A stretch of DNA of 64,000 nucleotides from positions 7,450,193 through 7,514,192 of the forward strand of contig SCHM01000001.1 in the NCBI GenBank assembly GCA_004123355.1, in the 5' to 3' direction. Below are positions 22,470 through 36,272 of this stretch, piece by piece (position 1 is the stretch's first letter; every line of letters begins with the position of its first letter). Both the position numbers and the translations under genes were made by a program. The notes beneath the pieces are model-generated. The model saw nothing but the letters and a program-made list of their open reading frames with translations, made no database searches and was not told where the DNA came from. The DNA comes from Amphirosellinia nigrospora. Its lineage: Eukaryota > Ascomycota > Sordariomycetes > Xylariales > Xylariaceae.

Positions 22470-22846
22470 ATGCGTGAATATCCGACCATGCAAGGCGAAA
22501 GCGAATACGAAGCGAGCTGTTTCAGCGGGATGTCATCTCGCCTCGCAAGTCTCCTGCCGGGACGTCGACATCGCAGCGCAGATGCCCAGCGATTACCCTC
22601 CGCTCCGACATCGCCCACATATGCTACGGCAGACGAGAAGTCGAATCAAGAGAAGGGCGACGTACGCTCGTCGACTCCTTACGTACCGCAGCACGCCGCC
22701 GCGTCGTTCTCCAAGACGGCAACGCCGCGCCATATGCGAAAGGAGAACGAGATATTGTAGAGGGTGTGATGAGACAAGCGAAGGAAGCACTCGTCACCTC
22801 CTCGCCGTCCTCATTCGTCGACGTTTCCCATCACGCGCTTAATTAG
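22470..22846 (+). CDS. small disordered protein, unknown function
   Basis: The ATG at 22470 opens MREYPTMQGESEYEASCFSG and continues with MSSRLASLLPGRR, then a low-complexity segment and STPYVPQHAAASFSKTATP. The frame stops at 22758, but one extra A in the run at 22739-22741 would carry it into the adjoining frame, giving MRKGERDIVEGVMRQAKEAL and a stop at 22844-22846, about 125 residues. All three frames are open over much of this GC-rich stretch, so the assignment rests on the start context and residue make-up. No domain, signal peptide or membrane segment is visible. I recall similar short proteins in other Sordariomycetes but cannot name a role. Confidence 0.5.
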
Positions 22847-25800
22847 ACAACGTTTGACGATCTTCTCCGTCGCACTTACTGTCCGCCCCCTATCTTACCT
22901 CGACCAATCGATTACCACCAGCATTACTCAGACACGGGGGCTAAAGTGGCACCTTCGACGTCCGCCGGTTGGGGGACATTGGGGTGAGAGAATTTGGGAC
23001 CGGATGACCATTCTTGAGGAGTGTTGCCGTTGGCCCTGAGTTGTTGGTCTTAAATCGTTAGCGGCCTTTGTCATCATCACACTACCACTTTACACGGAGT
23101 CTTGGAGTTGGTCGGAGAAAAAATTGTGGCCAGTCGAACAGCCCACCATCAACTTGACACTTGTGCATGTGATGTTAGAAGCGTTACTGCAGGAGCGAAG
23201 AGAACATCGGGTGATTGTTCTGCCAACCCGGCATAGACTGCTTTGATTAGTGAGCAGAGAGTTGCCGAAGTAAACCGATCAACCTTTGAGCAACAGGTAG
23301 TTCTCATCCGAGACCGTTGTCGGCCAGTTACACGGCAGCGACAAGGAATCGAGTGGCGTTGGCAACTCGGCGTAAATTCGATTCTACGCCGCAATTTGTG
23401 GAAAGGGGGCTCATAAAGGGATCCTGTTTGAATTTTGGCGTTTGCATTATATATTGTGAGGGAATGGTGGCAACAATCTTTTGCTTTGTACCCTAAATTA
23501 GATGCATGGAGTTTGAGTCTAGATCTTGAGATGAAGTCGCCTTCCAATATAGTACTATGATGATTTATAATTGACCATCTTTATTCTTTGATTTAAGTAA
23601 CTTGCCTAGTGCTCGCACGTTGTGATTAAGACAACGATATCAAGTACTTGACATCGTTCACGATCTGGGGGATCGGTCCTGAATCGGAATTAATAAACGA
23701 CACTAGTTACATTTTACGATAGCGACATTGCCATGACTTACTTTAATCTTCTCAAGTAAATGATACCAAGAGTGGTCACGGAGGTTTTCCAAAGTATAGT
23801 CCCGAGTCCTGTTCGCGTATCAAATAAAGTAGACCTCATCTGCCTCGCACTGCCTAGGTCGAGTGGCCGGCAGGGTGTTGTGAAATTTGATTGGAACATA
23901 GCCGCGGCGAGCGATGTTACCCGACTTTTCTCACACAATGTCTGATTGTTTCAAGTGCCCAGGTGCGCATTCGGTAACGAGTTATGCAGCAGGCGGATTT
24001 CAGCTATGGTGGCACAGTACAACCTCGGGCGAGTAGCCGTAGCATCGCATTTTCGTGAGACACTGTGACTCTGCAAGTATGTGGCCCAGCACCAAATGTC
24101 TAAGTCCACACGTACCACCTACCATTGGCCTATCGCTCGCCATCAATCGGTTGTGAGCTTTCAAGGTCATCCTAGAAGTGCTTCACAATTGTCGGGTACG
24201 GCGTAGTCTCGTGAGCCAGCTGGTATGCTGATTAGTGAGAGCCAACACGTGCCGAACGGAGTCAGTTCCACGATCATTTCTTAGCTATTTGTTTTGTTGG
24301 TGCCTAGGTAGTTAGAACTCCGTGATGCAGAAAATAGAAAGGATCATGGCCACGAGGAGAAGCACATGGCATCGTTGGTTCTTTGGCCTTACGGGAAACA
24401 TGGAATCTAGCATCCACTTTGTACTGTTTTTAGTTGCAGTTAGTTTAAGCGAAGGGGAAGATGCGTTCGTTCATCAGGACGGATGTGTTCTCGGCGACCT
24501 GGCCAACCTGTGAGGGACTTTTCCCCAGGAGATTCGCCAACCTTATTAAGAAGGCCAAGACTGCCAGACTGCAGGTACCTGCAGCCACAAGGAGCAGATC
24601 CAGCGGCCATGCGACACTTGTGTCAATGTAGTTCAAAAAGGGTAATGAGACAAAGTCGAATTGTGGCACTAGCTACATTTCTATCAGTGATGATTGGTGG
24701 TGGTGTTCTCTGTAGTCGATGAATTGATATTGATATTCAGGGCGCTGACGACTTTACAGCAAGCGTGTGAAGGGGGCGAAGAGAGGCATTGGTCGCTGAG
24801 AGGTAGCTTGGCAAGGGATGACATGCAAGTTCGCCAGATGGCGTGGGGTCTGCCGTTGATCGCTGCATCAGACCACCCTGCTGTATAATGTGGCAGGTAT
24901 GGGCTGTGCACCGTAGTGGCAGGGATGCCTAGTATTTCTCTTGGCTGTTTGCCGGCAAGGCTTTTTTCCCTTTCATATTGCCCTTCGGATAGATTCGAGC
25001 CCTCTTGTTACTACCCAGGAAATTGCTAATACTCTATCAGGGCGTTCAGTTGAGCCACCGGTGACACAAATTTCGGCTCATTTGCGTAGAGGAGTTGGTC
25101 ATTGGATATACGGGGTCGTATAGAAATAGGAATAGGTGATTGATTGATGAATGAAGGGCTCAAGTAGGTTGAGTAAGCATAGGTAGAATGAAAAAAGATG
25201 GTCCACCACTGCTGATGTCACCGTGAGCATTGCTGTCACTCTTCTCATGATGCTGTCTGCGGTACAGAGTAGGTATTACGCAGTATTCACGTACGTTAAT
25301 TAGTTGGCTGTTGGGCTGTTCCAAGTTGCGAGCAGGATTCCTATTCAGCGGCGTGGGATGGATATCTTGTGTCACGGAGAGGTTCTGGCCTAGTGAATGT
25401 CTCCAGTATCGCATCCTACATGGTCAAAGGAACTAGCTTACCTGGTGGTGGTGGGTGTCTCTTCACGTCATGGGCCTGATGCGGTCTTATTCTCGGAAGT
25501 GGCGGAAGCGTGGGCAGAATTGCAAAAGAACAACAACTCATCGAATTGTGTAATATCTATGAAAAGAAGAATCAATAATTATAGATGAATTTTAATATAT
25601 TTAGACGAGCGCAGTATGTTTCAAGCTGGTGAGCACTAGTTTGAAGAACCTCAGCACTCGACGGGTCCGAGACATACTCACAAAGAAGGTTGGGTGGGGG
25701 TTTGTGTGGTGGCACTACCTGGGTAGAGCCCCAGGTGACGACCTCAGGCGATGGGTGCCCGTTAGCTGTCTATGCTCCCCAATACGCATAAACAGAGTCA

Positions 25801-27398
25801 ATAATGCAGCTTAGCGGGTTTCGACTGATGTTCAATGTTCCAATCAAATGCTGTGAAGCCTATTCCGGGAGACATTATTACATGACTATTTGCAAGCTTA
25901 CCTATTGTTCCCTCACTGTCCATCCACATCCACAACAAGACGTCGACACATCCGCACCCACATCGTCCTTCAGGAGTTATGCCGTGCATGCTTGGCACCT
26001 ATTCCCGCACTGCAACTATTCCCAATGTATTGAGCGCTGCATCCTCGCCCGAAGCAAACACCCTGTCCACAGCCGACGTTCCCATCTCGGCCGTTCGTTC
26101 AATGAGGTTCTCCCTTGCGAATCAGCAAGCGTCACAAGTCGATAATGGTGCGAGCCGAGTAAGTGGCTGCAAAAAAAACAAGATCCTGGGTTGGCTGGAA
26201 ATACCGACCGGATGCTCGTTCGTGTTAGTTATCATGTCGAAAATCATTACACTAGGCAGTCGAGTCACAATCGTTCGTTGGTTGGACCTTTTACGTTTGC
26301 ACCGTAGCTTTCAGGTTCCCGATGTTGCAGCAGCGTATGTAAGTATTCATGGCCCGGAAAGTGAAATAGAGTTTGCTTGTGACATGTATCTTCCCCAGAA
26401 TGACAGGGTGATTCATCAGCTACATAGGTACTTCCAGGTTATGTCTAGTGCATAGTAACATGTTAGGTGTATTACGTGTCCTTGGACTTGGGAAGAGGAC
26501 GTACGACATGACGGACCCAGACCTCGAGAGTGCAGATCTGTAAACGGCTGTTAGTGACTGTCCACCACCGCAAAACGCCAAAACCTAACTGGTCCGGCAG
26601 CCCCGTTAACCGCCGGCACTCAAACCGAACGGTAGGCCAACTGACTAACTTGGTGTAGACTAAAGGCATGTGTCTATTTGGCACCATACTACACTACAAT
26701 CCCCATGTACTGTTGGTTTGATGTTGGTTTTGACCCCATTGATTGATTCCTTGACGCCAAAACCGCCTCCAGAAGCCATGAGATACATTGCGCCGCTCTG
26801 TTGGCCTGTTGGTAGTATCATTTTTCAAAGTGCGCGTTTGCGCCGTTCTCGGTGAGGGAGGTTAGTACGGCGGGGTTATTGGAATAAATCCCTCGAGGGT
26901 ACAAACTTCAGGGAAGTTTGGCAGAGTTGACGTCAAGTCAATCATGCCCTTCGGCTCCGTGGGCTTAAATCTAGTCGAGAATACCGTACGCTAAACCCGA
27001 TGGATACGATTGACGCTAGGGAGACAAAAATAACAGGACACAGATACCCCAAAAGGAATACCCTTCTGTGTTGGAGGCTTGGCTGGCGGCCCCGGTCTTC
27101 CCGCGCGCACCAGGGCAGCCCCCTGTCCTCGAGTCTGGGTTCAGCCGACCTAGGCATCGACATCTCACCCAGTAGCTCGGGGATCGCAGGTTGGAATCCA
27201 TCCGTGTCACGTCACTCCCCGTTCGCTCACTCGAGACTCTGCAGTGCCATGGCAGGCGGAGCAGCGGGACTCAAATACAAATGTAGATAGGTAGTATGCC
27301 GCCCTGCGGCGGCGGCCGCTGCTCCCTCGTAGTAGTCATTCTGGTGGCAGGCCTGGACAAACAGCCTTGTGGTACCCCAGATCTAGTCATTATATGAA
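22847..27398. other. long stretch without a supported gene
   Basis: About 4.5 kb with only short ORFs. A minus-strand ORF at 24445-24669 contains one hydrophobic helix (LDLLLVAAGTCSLAVLAFLI) that could belong to a membrane protein, and a plus-strand ORF at 25979-26455 (158 codons) has no domain. Genes broken by base-length errors could hide here. Confidence 0.35.
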
Positions 27399-29502
27399 AT
27401 GTCTTCCCCGAGATCTACATGCTTGATTATACATTCTTCCTATCGTGCTGCCAACATGCTATCCCGATCAGGACTCAGTATTCGAAAGTTTATACCTCAC
27501 CGGCGGTTGAGCGATGAGGATTTGAGTGGAGGTGAACTAAAGAAAGAAGATGCCCCGCGAACCTCATGGACGGACCAAGAAGGTGGTAATAGCAACACGT
27601 ATCCGGCGAGTAGACATCCTAATCGCAAAAAACGAATAGAGGCCCCGATTATAGCAACGAGCCCTCTCACCCATTCCGATATCTTAAGACCACTGCCGCC
27701 GATTCCTAGTGAGACACCACGCTCCTCGGCAAGCTCGTCGTGTAGGTGTGAGCGTCATGTCGAGTGCGATTGTCCACTATTGAGTTGGAAAAGAAGGTCG
27801 CCTCTTTATTCGATAACATCAAAGGAAGACGACGAGAGCCCCTTATTGCTATCTTGTGTCAACAATGACAGCCCTGATGACACTCTTGCACGTCATATAC
27901 CAAGGTCCCGGTTTTACTTACCCGGTGATTCTACAACTAAGGATGAGGTGAAGAGGACCCCATCCACTCAAGGAGAGAACAAAGAGGGCGAGCCAAAGCA
28001 TCGGCAATCGGAGGAAAACTCATCTCAGAGGTTCTCGGAAGATGTCCAACAATTTATGCAAGAGACCGAGGATGCTTTTAAGGCTATCGGGAGTACCTTG
28101 TCCGAGGTACATGTTAGTCCAATTGTCGGTTCCAATATCACAAAGGCAGACTCTTCACCCATACCACGCGACCTAGAGCCTACGCCACCCACGCCGCCTC
28201 CAAAGGAAACAAGACTATCATTTTCGAATAGTCCCTCCGCGAAAACACCGTCGACGCCTCGATCTTCACCCCCGAGTAGTCCGCCCAAGGACGACGCTCC
28301 TATGCAGAGGCCCAAGAGAAAGAAGTCTAAGAAATCTAGACATACGACATATATGAAGTCGATACGGAAACCCGCCGCTCCAAAACAAGCGGTCAAGACC
28401 GGTCCAAGATGGACGCTATCCGAGAATGTTTCGGAATTACTTACCGGCAAGCTATTTCACAGGATAGAGGCTGATGAAATGCTCACGCCTAATCAGATTG
28501 AGGCGTTTAAACAGCAGAGGATAACGAAGCTTCAAGTGGACAAGATGGCAGCGGCTCTAGAACAGGAATTGGTAGTCACACCAATCGAGTCCCTCCATGT
28601 CGACGACCTCCCACCACAAGTTAGATCAGCAGGTGTTACGACCAAGTCAGAGGACGAAAAGCCTGCGATCTCATTCTCCGAAGACGTGGTGTCCCGAAAC
28701 TTTTTATTCGAGCGACAAGATACAAACAACACTACGTCGCCTCCCCTCGCAGTTCGACCATTATTTCATAAGAATAACACATCCCCAACGCCGTCAAGAC
28801 ACGTAAGGACCTCGTCGCGTAAACTGATGACTGAACTCCCAATCATCCCCGAAACGAGTACTGTACCGAGAATGAGCGAGGATATATCCTTCAGCAACGC
28901 ATCAAACGATTCCCTCGGCAATGCCTTTACTCCTATTTCTGAATATGTGTATCTTAAATCCTCTCCATACTCCAAACTATGCCAGCCTTTCAGCACGGCC
29001 CCATTCGACTATCCAAGTCCGACTTGATCCCAGATATGAGACTCGGTGGCGACGACGGTCTCGACTGGACGGCATATCAGATGGCGATTCTAGGTGGTGC
29101 CGGCGACTTGTTAACGGACAGTGCCGACACGATACGTCGACAAGAAGAGGATGAAATCGCCGATATAACGGATTGGTGGGACTCGTTTTGCTTCGAAAGT
29201 ACAGGGCAGCTTGTCACACATGACTGCGAAGCACAAAGTCCTACCAGCACACTTTCAGGAGACGAGATTCCAGATCTCCCCCGTATAGCGAGGAGAAACA
29301 GGTGGTAGTAGACCGCCAGAGCCTCAACAGCCTGCCGCCCAGCCCCATGCTAGACTTGCGGGTCATCCGCAGTGCCAACGGGAATGATCTAGACGTCGTG
29401 CCGATGGGGTATAATCTAGGGCACGACCTGGGCGACTTCCTGAAATGGGAGGCCCAGCATGCTTACGCTGGCGATTTCAACTCACCATCGGGACTAATGT
29501 AG
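27399..29502 (+). CDS. large disordered protein, unknown function
   Basis: The first frame (27399 to about 28970) continues in a second (to about 29280) and a third (to 29500-29502). Adding one A at the run 28974-28976 and one C at the run 29278-29282 gives 702 codons, an exact multiple of three, so I treat this as one gene of about 701 residues. The start may be the ATG at 27399 or Met-20. The sequence is Ser/Pro/Glu-rich with proline clusters (PLPPIPSETP, PPTPPPKE, PPSSPPKD), a Cys patch (CRCERHVECDC), a strongly basic patch (RPKRKKSKKSRH) and a C-terminal region with more order (DWTAYQMAILGGAGDLLTD, DITDWWDSF, LGDFLKWEAQHAYAG). No known domain or membrane segment. Mostly disordered, possibly a scaffold, but function is not assignable. 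Confidence 0.65.
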
Positions 29503-31634
29503 CATTACGATATTTCACTTGGTGGTTAGATTTGGTTAATTAATCGGCAGACCTGGGCCTTTACTGGGGATCTACTTATGGAGGCGTAATGGAATGGAAA
29601 GGCGCAGGGTTTAGGAATGGCGGGATTGATACCCCTCGGCAAAAGCGATACAGAGTTTTCTGGGTTTCGCCGCTAGACTTCAATAGTTCTGCCCCATGCT
29701 ACATGAATAAAATAATGCATCATGAAGAAACCCTGCCGCAGCATTTCTCTCACCATGACAACTAGGTGGCCTATGTGCATGCTATCACGGCTTTTCAAGC
29801 AACTAAAAACACTAGGTATTCTTCTGCATCTAATAGATACTTGATTATCAATCAGCCGCGTTCAAGGTTATCGGCCGCATCAGGACTCTACCGGCGATGA
29901 AAATTACCCTCGTCCCGTACATGCCGGACAAGCGTGCCCAAAGTTTGAATGACAACGTATGAGTATGACAATCAACCCCATGTCGTAACCCCCAAGGCGT
30001 GCCGTCGCACTGGGCCAATTAGTAGAACGGCGACCTTGCGCCGTTATCGGCCTACGTCCGTACCACTCTCGTGATCACCTCGTTTCAGTTTCTCTCCTCC
30101 TCCCTCCTCCCTCCTCCCTCGACCGCATTCAATTTTTTTATTCATAAAATCCTGAAATTATCCGCGTCTATAAAAGGGAGACGCTTTAGTCATGGCGGCT
30201 ACACGCTATTTATTAGTGGGCAGAGATACCCGCCGTGATTAAGTTTCTAGCTTGCGTGCTACAATCCGCATGGGAGACCCAAGATCGGTTCGTAATACCT
30301 GAACCCTGCCTAGTGCGAGGAGTACTGGTAACGTGTACCTGGTCTGTGGCATGTGGGCATTTACTAGTAGGTCGGTATACAAATGAAGGGAGTGGACGAC
30401 TTGACCTCGTGCTCGCGAGACGGGTACAATGCTTGTAAGAGTTTCGTCGACATGCGGGAATCGGTGCCTGACTTGCGAGGCTGTTGTATAATTATGATTG
30501 CGTCAAACTGTGCCATGGTTTAACCTACAGCGGTATTTACTGTGCTACTCATGCAACTTGGTACCTAATTATTAGATACTATAGTGTAGGGTTGAAGTGG
30601 TACATGTTGATGAGAAAAAGGGGGAGGACATAATTGGCTTATTGTTTGCGACTACCTTCGCTTACTTCGAGGTGCTTCTATTCTTACCAGTTTCTCTCTC
30701 TTTCTCTACAATTTTCCGAGTTTACATTTCGGGAATGTCTCATTTTGATCGTTTTGGATACATCTGGGTAATTCTCGGATAGATCATATTGCCGTCACAG
30801 CAATCTGTCGTGCGTACGACGTCTTCCATGGCCCTGAGAGAGCTCTCGAAGTAAGCGCAATGGCTACGTGAGGTGTTGTCCGGGAAGCTATGTTAGACAG
30901 TGTATATGAGGGCCCCTCACGGTGGATTCCCAGTGAGGTCGCTCGCTCCATTTCTTCTGCCATATACAACCTCTATGAGTGTCTCTTGTCGCTGTTCGAC
31001 AATAACGCCAGTGAACAGGCCAATGAGACTTTGTCATCACTTCGTTCTAGACGGACTTTTTGGATGTTATCCTTGATTTTATATACCATGCAGCTCTCAA
31101 GGTTGCCATCATCTTATAGAAATTCGAGCTGGCCGCACTTGTCAAAGTTTGAGGAGGGCCTCGGCTCTCTCCGGACTCACCCATATGAGGGCCGGATGCA
31201 TATTGAACAATAAGGTTAGCGAAGTTAATTCCTCAATCTTGTCCTGGCTGTTAGGTTCTTTCTGTCACTAATCTACGAAGTCAATTCGCATTTCTAAATC
31301 GATTAGATGAAGATCTTCATCAGTTACAACTACACCATCATCACGGTTTAGTTCTGGCCAGCCCAAATTCACCGGTGTCTCGTTATCGCCACTCACACCA
31401 AGTTTTCGAGAGCGTCGTTTCTAGGCCGCGTAATCGCGTTCTATACGAGTTTGCCGCAGGATCGCCGTAGCCTCGCCCACGCCGGACCCTAGGGAGCCCT
31501 GCTTTCTAAGGCGTCCCCGTTTCGCCGGCCAACGCTGGACGATCAACAGAATCGCCTCGTTTCGACCACGTCATGCCTCTGGCTTCGACAGTATGAGCCG
31601 GCCCTCATTCAACGCGAGTAATGCCCACTTACAA
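29503..31634. other. intergenic with an orphan promoter-like block
   Basis: A CTCCTCC-repeat pyrimidine tract (about 30091-30119) is followed by TATAAAAG at 30179-30186, but only a 16-codon ORF follows. A short minus-strand ORF near 30784-30969 carries SLGIHREG, faintly like fungal transcription-factor regions, not enough for a call. Confidence 0.4.
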
Positions 31635-32887
31635 ATGTCGCTCAAACGGGCTCTGGTCTGGCTTCTGTTCCTTGGAAGAGTGGTGGCTATAAACCAGCCC
31701 TACGATGATTCCACGCTCACCCTCACTTCATTTGGAACGCCTGATCCGTTTTTGAATAGCTTCCATGGCCAGTATTATTTGGTGAGTTGGCAGAACTATC
31801 CCTTTATCGACTATCATTTGTTAACGATGGATCTAGACGTTCACCGCAGGAGATAGAATCGAGATTTGGTCTTCAAACAGCCTTGTCGACATAGAGACAT
31901 CAGCCATTAAACATCATATATGGTATGAACATAATTCTAGAGCCACTTCCGGCTCACAGCGCCAGCATGAGTGCGGACTCATGGGAGACGCCGGCTAACT
32001 CAGCTTCAGGAAACCCCCAAATGGAGCAATCGACTCTGCAGATATCTGGGCTCCCGAGCTCCATGCGGTTCGCGGTCGTTGGTATATTACTATACGGCAG
32101 CGAACCCGAAAAGGGGTAACAAAAGCCACCGACTGTACGTGTTAGGCGGCCCGTTGGCGACAGAGGACCCATGTTCAGGACAATGGGAGTTCCTGGGACC
32201 AATACCCCGTGCCAGACCAATGGGCGATCGACGGGACGGTATTCGAGATCGAGGACCAGTTATACCTTGCATATTCGGGCTGGCCGCTCAACAGGAGTGA
32301 ATTGCACCAATCCGAACATGAAGACTTCAAAAACCAGCACGGGGCACAACACACTTTGGGCAATGCCAACGAGAACAGCACTACCACCGCCGATACCTCA
32401 GGGTTGGTGCAGCATATCTATATCGTGCGCCTTGATAGTCCGTCAAGAGCCGGTAGCAAACCTATGCTAGTTGGCCTACCTCATCAACCATGGGAGATCA
32501 CACACGACAACAACGGCGCCCACGCCATCAACGAGGGCCCCCAGTGGCTCTCCTCGCCAGACGGGACATGGCATGGGTTGGTATACTCGTGCAGCGGGTC
32601 TTGGACGAATGAGTACAAGATGGCTACGCTCAAGTACCGCGGAGGCGACCCACTCGAGTCATCATCCTGGCGGAAGTCTGAGGCGCCGCTGCTGCAGATG
32701 CACAAGCAGACGGGGACTGGCCCTTTTGGGCCAGGGCATGGTAGTTTTCTACATCTCGGGGCGGCCATGTGATTGCCGTTTACCATGCCACCGATGGCCC
32801 ATACGACGGATGGGGAATAGACGGGCGCGCGTCCAGCGCGTCACATTTACGGAGAAGGGTCCTTATATGGGAAGTCATTTGGTGTAG
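31635..32887 (+). CDS. GH43 arabinosidase, secreted
   Basis: The ATG at 31635 opens a signal peptide (MSLKRALVWLLFLGRVVA). Introns at 31782-31836 (GTGAGT, GTTAAC branch, TCTAG) and 31923-32009 (GTATGA, GCTAAC, TTCAG) join three exons. The five-bladed propeller landmarks of family GH43 follow in order: TPDPFLNSFHGQYYL with the catalytic base Asp, DRIEIWSS, SADIWAPELH, WYI-YYTAANP, WAIDGTVFEI, INEGPQWL with the catalytic acid Glu, YSCSGSWTNEYKMA, GPGHGSFL and RARVQRVTF. Together these point to an exo-acting alpha-L-arabinofuranosidase releasing arabinose from plant arabinan or arabinoxylan. The frame changes four times at short runs (near 32087, 32205, 32758 and 32812); the net correction is two bases and gives 371 codons exactly. 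No motif is missing, so these are probably consensus errors. Confidence 0.8.
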
Positions 32888-34779
32888 AGGGACCGGTTAA
32901 AGGGGTGGGCTACTGGCTAGATTCGCGGCGAAGCTGGGTAGAAGAAGAAGACTACTATAACTAAGACGGAGGACTTGAGGGCTTTCTTAGAGGCTCGACG
33001 AGTTGAGAACGAAGCGAAGGTAGATGGCAAATAATGCGATGACAGAGAAGAGAGATACAACTTTTGGTATATTAGAATTAGAATTCGCTTAGTCTTCTGA
33101 TTATTACATTTCCAGCCGAAACTTGTGACTACCTCTGTAGTCGGAAACCGCGTAGGACAGGTATGTCAAGGCCAGATGATCCCCTGAATTTTCTTTTGTC
33201 TTCGTTGACCGAAGTTCACCCCACATATCGAATATGCCTGGCCACGTAGGAACCTTCAGCACCGTTGGGTGTTGACCGTATCAGCCAGCCTATGTGCGTA
33301 TAAGTGTACAGATATTGTCCACGAGCACCGCTGAGTTCTAATATGAATCGACAACAGTCTTACCACTCGCTTATCGCCAGTGAGAATGTTTTACCATTAT
33401 CAGATACGAGGTTACTATCACTGAATGCGCCTCCCATAAACTCGAGGGCTGTGCTGAAAAACTACCGATCGTGCTGTCTATTTGGTCGGCAAGCGCTTAA
33501 ACCCCTGACCAACCAAGAGCTGCGCGCAGGACCCAGAGCCGAGGAAGTGGTAGTGGATATGGATTTCCGAATGTGAAAATCAATAATTCTAGCTTCGAAA
33601 GCCACCTGAAGATGCTTACGAAGAAGCCGTGCGGGGTCACGTTAAGCTCGATGAAAACCGCTATGCGCATCGCTACGGAGGCATATCAGCCTCCGCTGCC
33701 GATTTATTTTTCAGCAGATAAAAAGCGCATTACAGCACACGATTTCAGCATAGCCGCGGGGCCGTGATGGTAGCGTGCCATTGCGTCGAATAGCCCCGCG
33801 CAGTACGCAGGTGGCAGCTCGTTTAAGGGTTGCAATAGCTCTCAATAGTCTGCTTATTATTGCCTCGACATCGTATTTTAAGTCATATTTGAGGTAGTCA
33901 AAATATCCCCTACCTATGTAAGTATTGTTGGTAGATAATATCGCCAGGCGACGTTTTGAGTATCTCTTAGGGGTAGTTCACGACGATCAGTGTAAAGGGT
34001 TGGCTAGTATTAATTTGCTAGTCAACACTGCCCCGCTATGGATGATCCATGTGAGGGGTCTTGTCTGTATTACATATTGAGTTGTAGAAGTAATGGAGGT
34101 ATTTATATGGACACGCCTCATGTGCCTATACATCTCTGTAGCTGAGCAGGCTGAGTATTCCAAACGATACTGCCTGCGATCCCTGCACTGCATTTTTAAC
34201 CCTCGCGAAGAGGAGGCTAGCTAATACTATTGGTGGAAGTATCCTTTACTAACAAGCGACTGAGGTCTTCGTCATCGATGAAGCCTACCTGACACATACA
34301 ACAACTTGCGTTTATACTAGAATGGACGGCGCGTGGCCTAATAGTGGTTAGACTATCTAGAAGAATAAAAGGAGATGGAGACTTTGTTGGTGAAACACCA
34401 CTTGATCGTTGGAATGGATCTCGACTTTAAATGTATGTCTCGCTAGAGTTGCTACTATCGATATATTTATATGTAGTCATCCTTGGCCGTGAAATAAGAT
34501 CCGTGAGATAAGAATGATCCCCTTCATGATGTTTAATAGTACACGCAAATGCTGTCATTTAATAGCTGGTTGAAAACGAGTGACGTATCTCTGTCGTGTT
34601 TGCTCTTATTTCCAAATGTGCAAAGCAAGCACACCATTCGACCCAATCCTCATCCATCCATTACCTCATCTAATCTCGTAGAGCTGCACATTCCTCATCC
34701 ATCTCTCGTGTACGTGCGGTGGGTCGTATTAGACATTAAGTGGATTTTGTTTTTTTAATTTTCTGTTCTCTGACTCCTT
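32888..34779. other. intergenic, no gene supported
   Basis: AT-rich, with short ORFs only (for example 33304-33576 +). Serves as the 3' flank of both neighbours. Confidence 0.4.
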
Positions 34780-36095
34780 TCACCCTGCTATCGGTTGTCT
34801 GCCACGTTGCTCGCTACCATTCAGACCATTGTCAGAATCCAGAGCAGAGTGAGCCCTGTCGTCCTCATCAGATTCCTCCTCGTACTCTTCGCCCTTGTGT
34901 TCGCCGTGTGCCTCCCACGAATCACGGTCGTTCAGTGGTATGTCTTGGCCGGATAAGTCTAGGCCGTGGCCTTCCGATCGAGCCTTGATGTTGTTCCGGC
35001 GCCGGGTGGAAAGAGTCCTGGCCCGCGTTGAGAGCTTTGCGCTAACAGCAGCGTTTGATGTAACCCAGTTGGTAAGGGACTCTTCACAATCTTGGATGAT
35101 CGCTTTGCTCGCTTCGTAGCCATCGTATGCGGGACGCGTCTCGCCGGGAGTGACAGGAGTGTCATCAATCAGCTCCAAAAGGTGCTTTCCGAATCCGGCG
35201 ATGATGGCAACCTTCTCACTGTGCTCGCGTAGAGCGTCAAACTGGTACGTGTATGCAGCTTTTATCTTCTCACGGGTGATATTCGACAACTGTGCTTCGG
35301 CGACGAGGGACTCGGCTTCGGCACGGACGAGCTCCTGCTCGAGAACGACGATCTTGGGCGAGTTTGGCTCCTTGTATTTGAGCTGGGCAATCTGGTCGGC
35401 GATCTTTTGCTTTCCTAGACTATGTGTTAGTCTCACGATGTCGCCACACTACAAACCAAGTCGTCTGCCTAAACTCACGGTCTCTGCTGGGCTGCACTGA
35501 TGCTTCGATGTTTCGAATGCTCTTCATGGTGACGCGGTATTGGTCGTAACGGTCAACATACTGATCCTCAAGCTCGCCGATTTCGTAGAGGAGAACACCC
35601 AATTTGTCGGTAACATCGGAAACATCTTCGTCGCCTGCTTCACCCCAGAGGGAGAGTTGTTGCTGTCGCATCTGGTTAGCGTCGGGAAATGACGTAGCCC
35701 AATCAAGAATGTCTACATACGGCGACTTCCATGCGCTCCTTGGCTACTAGCTCTAAGCTACGCATCACATTCTTCTCCATCTTGACGAGCTGGGTCAGCT
35801 TCTTAGCTAGATCGGGGCCAAAGGCGCCGCAGCGTTTCGACGGAGGGCATGTCCTTCAAGGTGGTGTAAGTCCATTTAGTCTCGGGTTTCGAGAGGGCTG
35901 CGTTACGTACCAAAGCCGCCTTTGCCAAAGAGCCGACCGGACTTGGTTGAAGAAGTAGGAGGAGGGGGATTCTGTCGGTCAATTGTGAGCGTCTCATCAT
36001 GACAATGGAAGGCGGACGAGGCAGGGTCCTTCGCTCACTTGAATTTGAGAGGCGGTAGGCGCCCGAGACTGGCGCATGGAATATGACCGATGCAT
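34780..36095 (-). CDS. PIL1: eisosome core protein PIL1/LSP1
   Basis: Five exons: 36039-36095, 35911-35971, 35721-35853, 35479-35662 and 34780-35414, giving about 356 residues. All introns are short (57-67 nt) with GTGAG/GTACGT/GTATGT donors. The start MHRSYSMRQSRAPTASQ, the GRLFGKGGFG and AFGPDLAKKL segments, the BAR-domain helices (QLSLWGEAGDEDVSDVTDKLG, EIGELEDQYVDRYDQYR, YTYQFDALREHSEKVAIIAGFGKHLLELIDD) and the acidic C-terminus all match the Pil1/Lsp1 family. These proteins polymerise under the plasma membrane on PI(4,5)P2 to form eisosome furrows. One G is missing in exon 3 (run at 35827-35828 on the + strand); adding it gives RRNAAGAFGPDL and a coding total of exactly 357 codons. Confidence 0.93.
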
Positions 36096-36272
36096 TTTGG
36101 TAAGAGTATTCCGGTTACGGGGATGGCTATAATGGAATTATCGGAGCGATTGCGACGAGGGTGGCGATGTTGGGCGGGCGATGTTGTTGCGTGCAGCGAA
36201 CTAAATTCAGTACAGCGTAACAAACGAACGTGCAGTCGCAAGCTACTGAATGCGCAACACAAGTCGAGACTA

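Noticed and set aside
25979-26455. 158-codon ORF
   Set aside because: No domain, signal peptide or intron support; composition is not distinct from flanking DNA.
30784-31213. Short ORFs with SLGIHREG, faintly like a fungal transcription factor
   Set aside because: Too short, both strands open, stops upstream and no zinc cluster or continuing domain.
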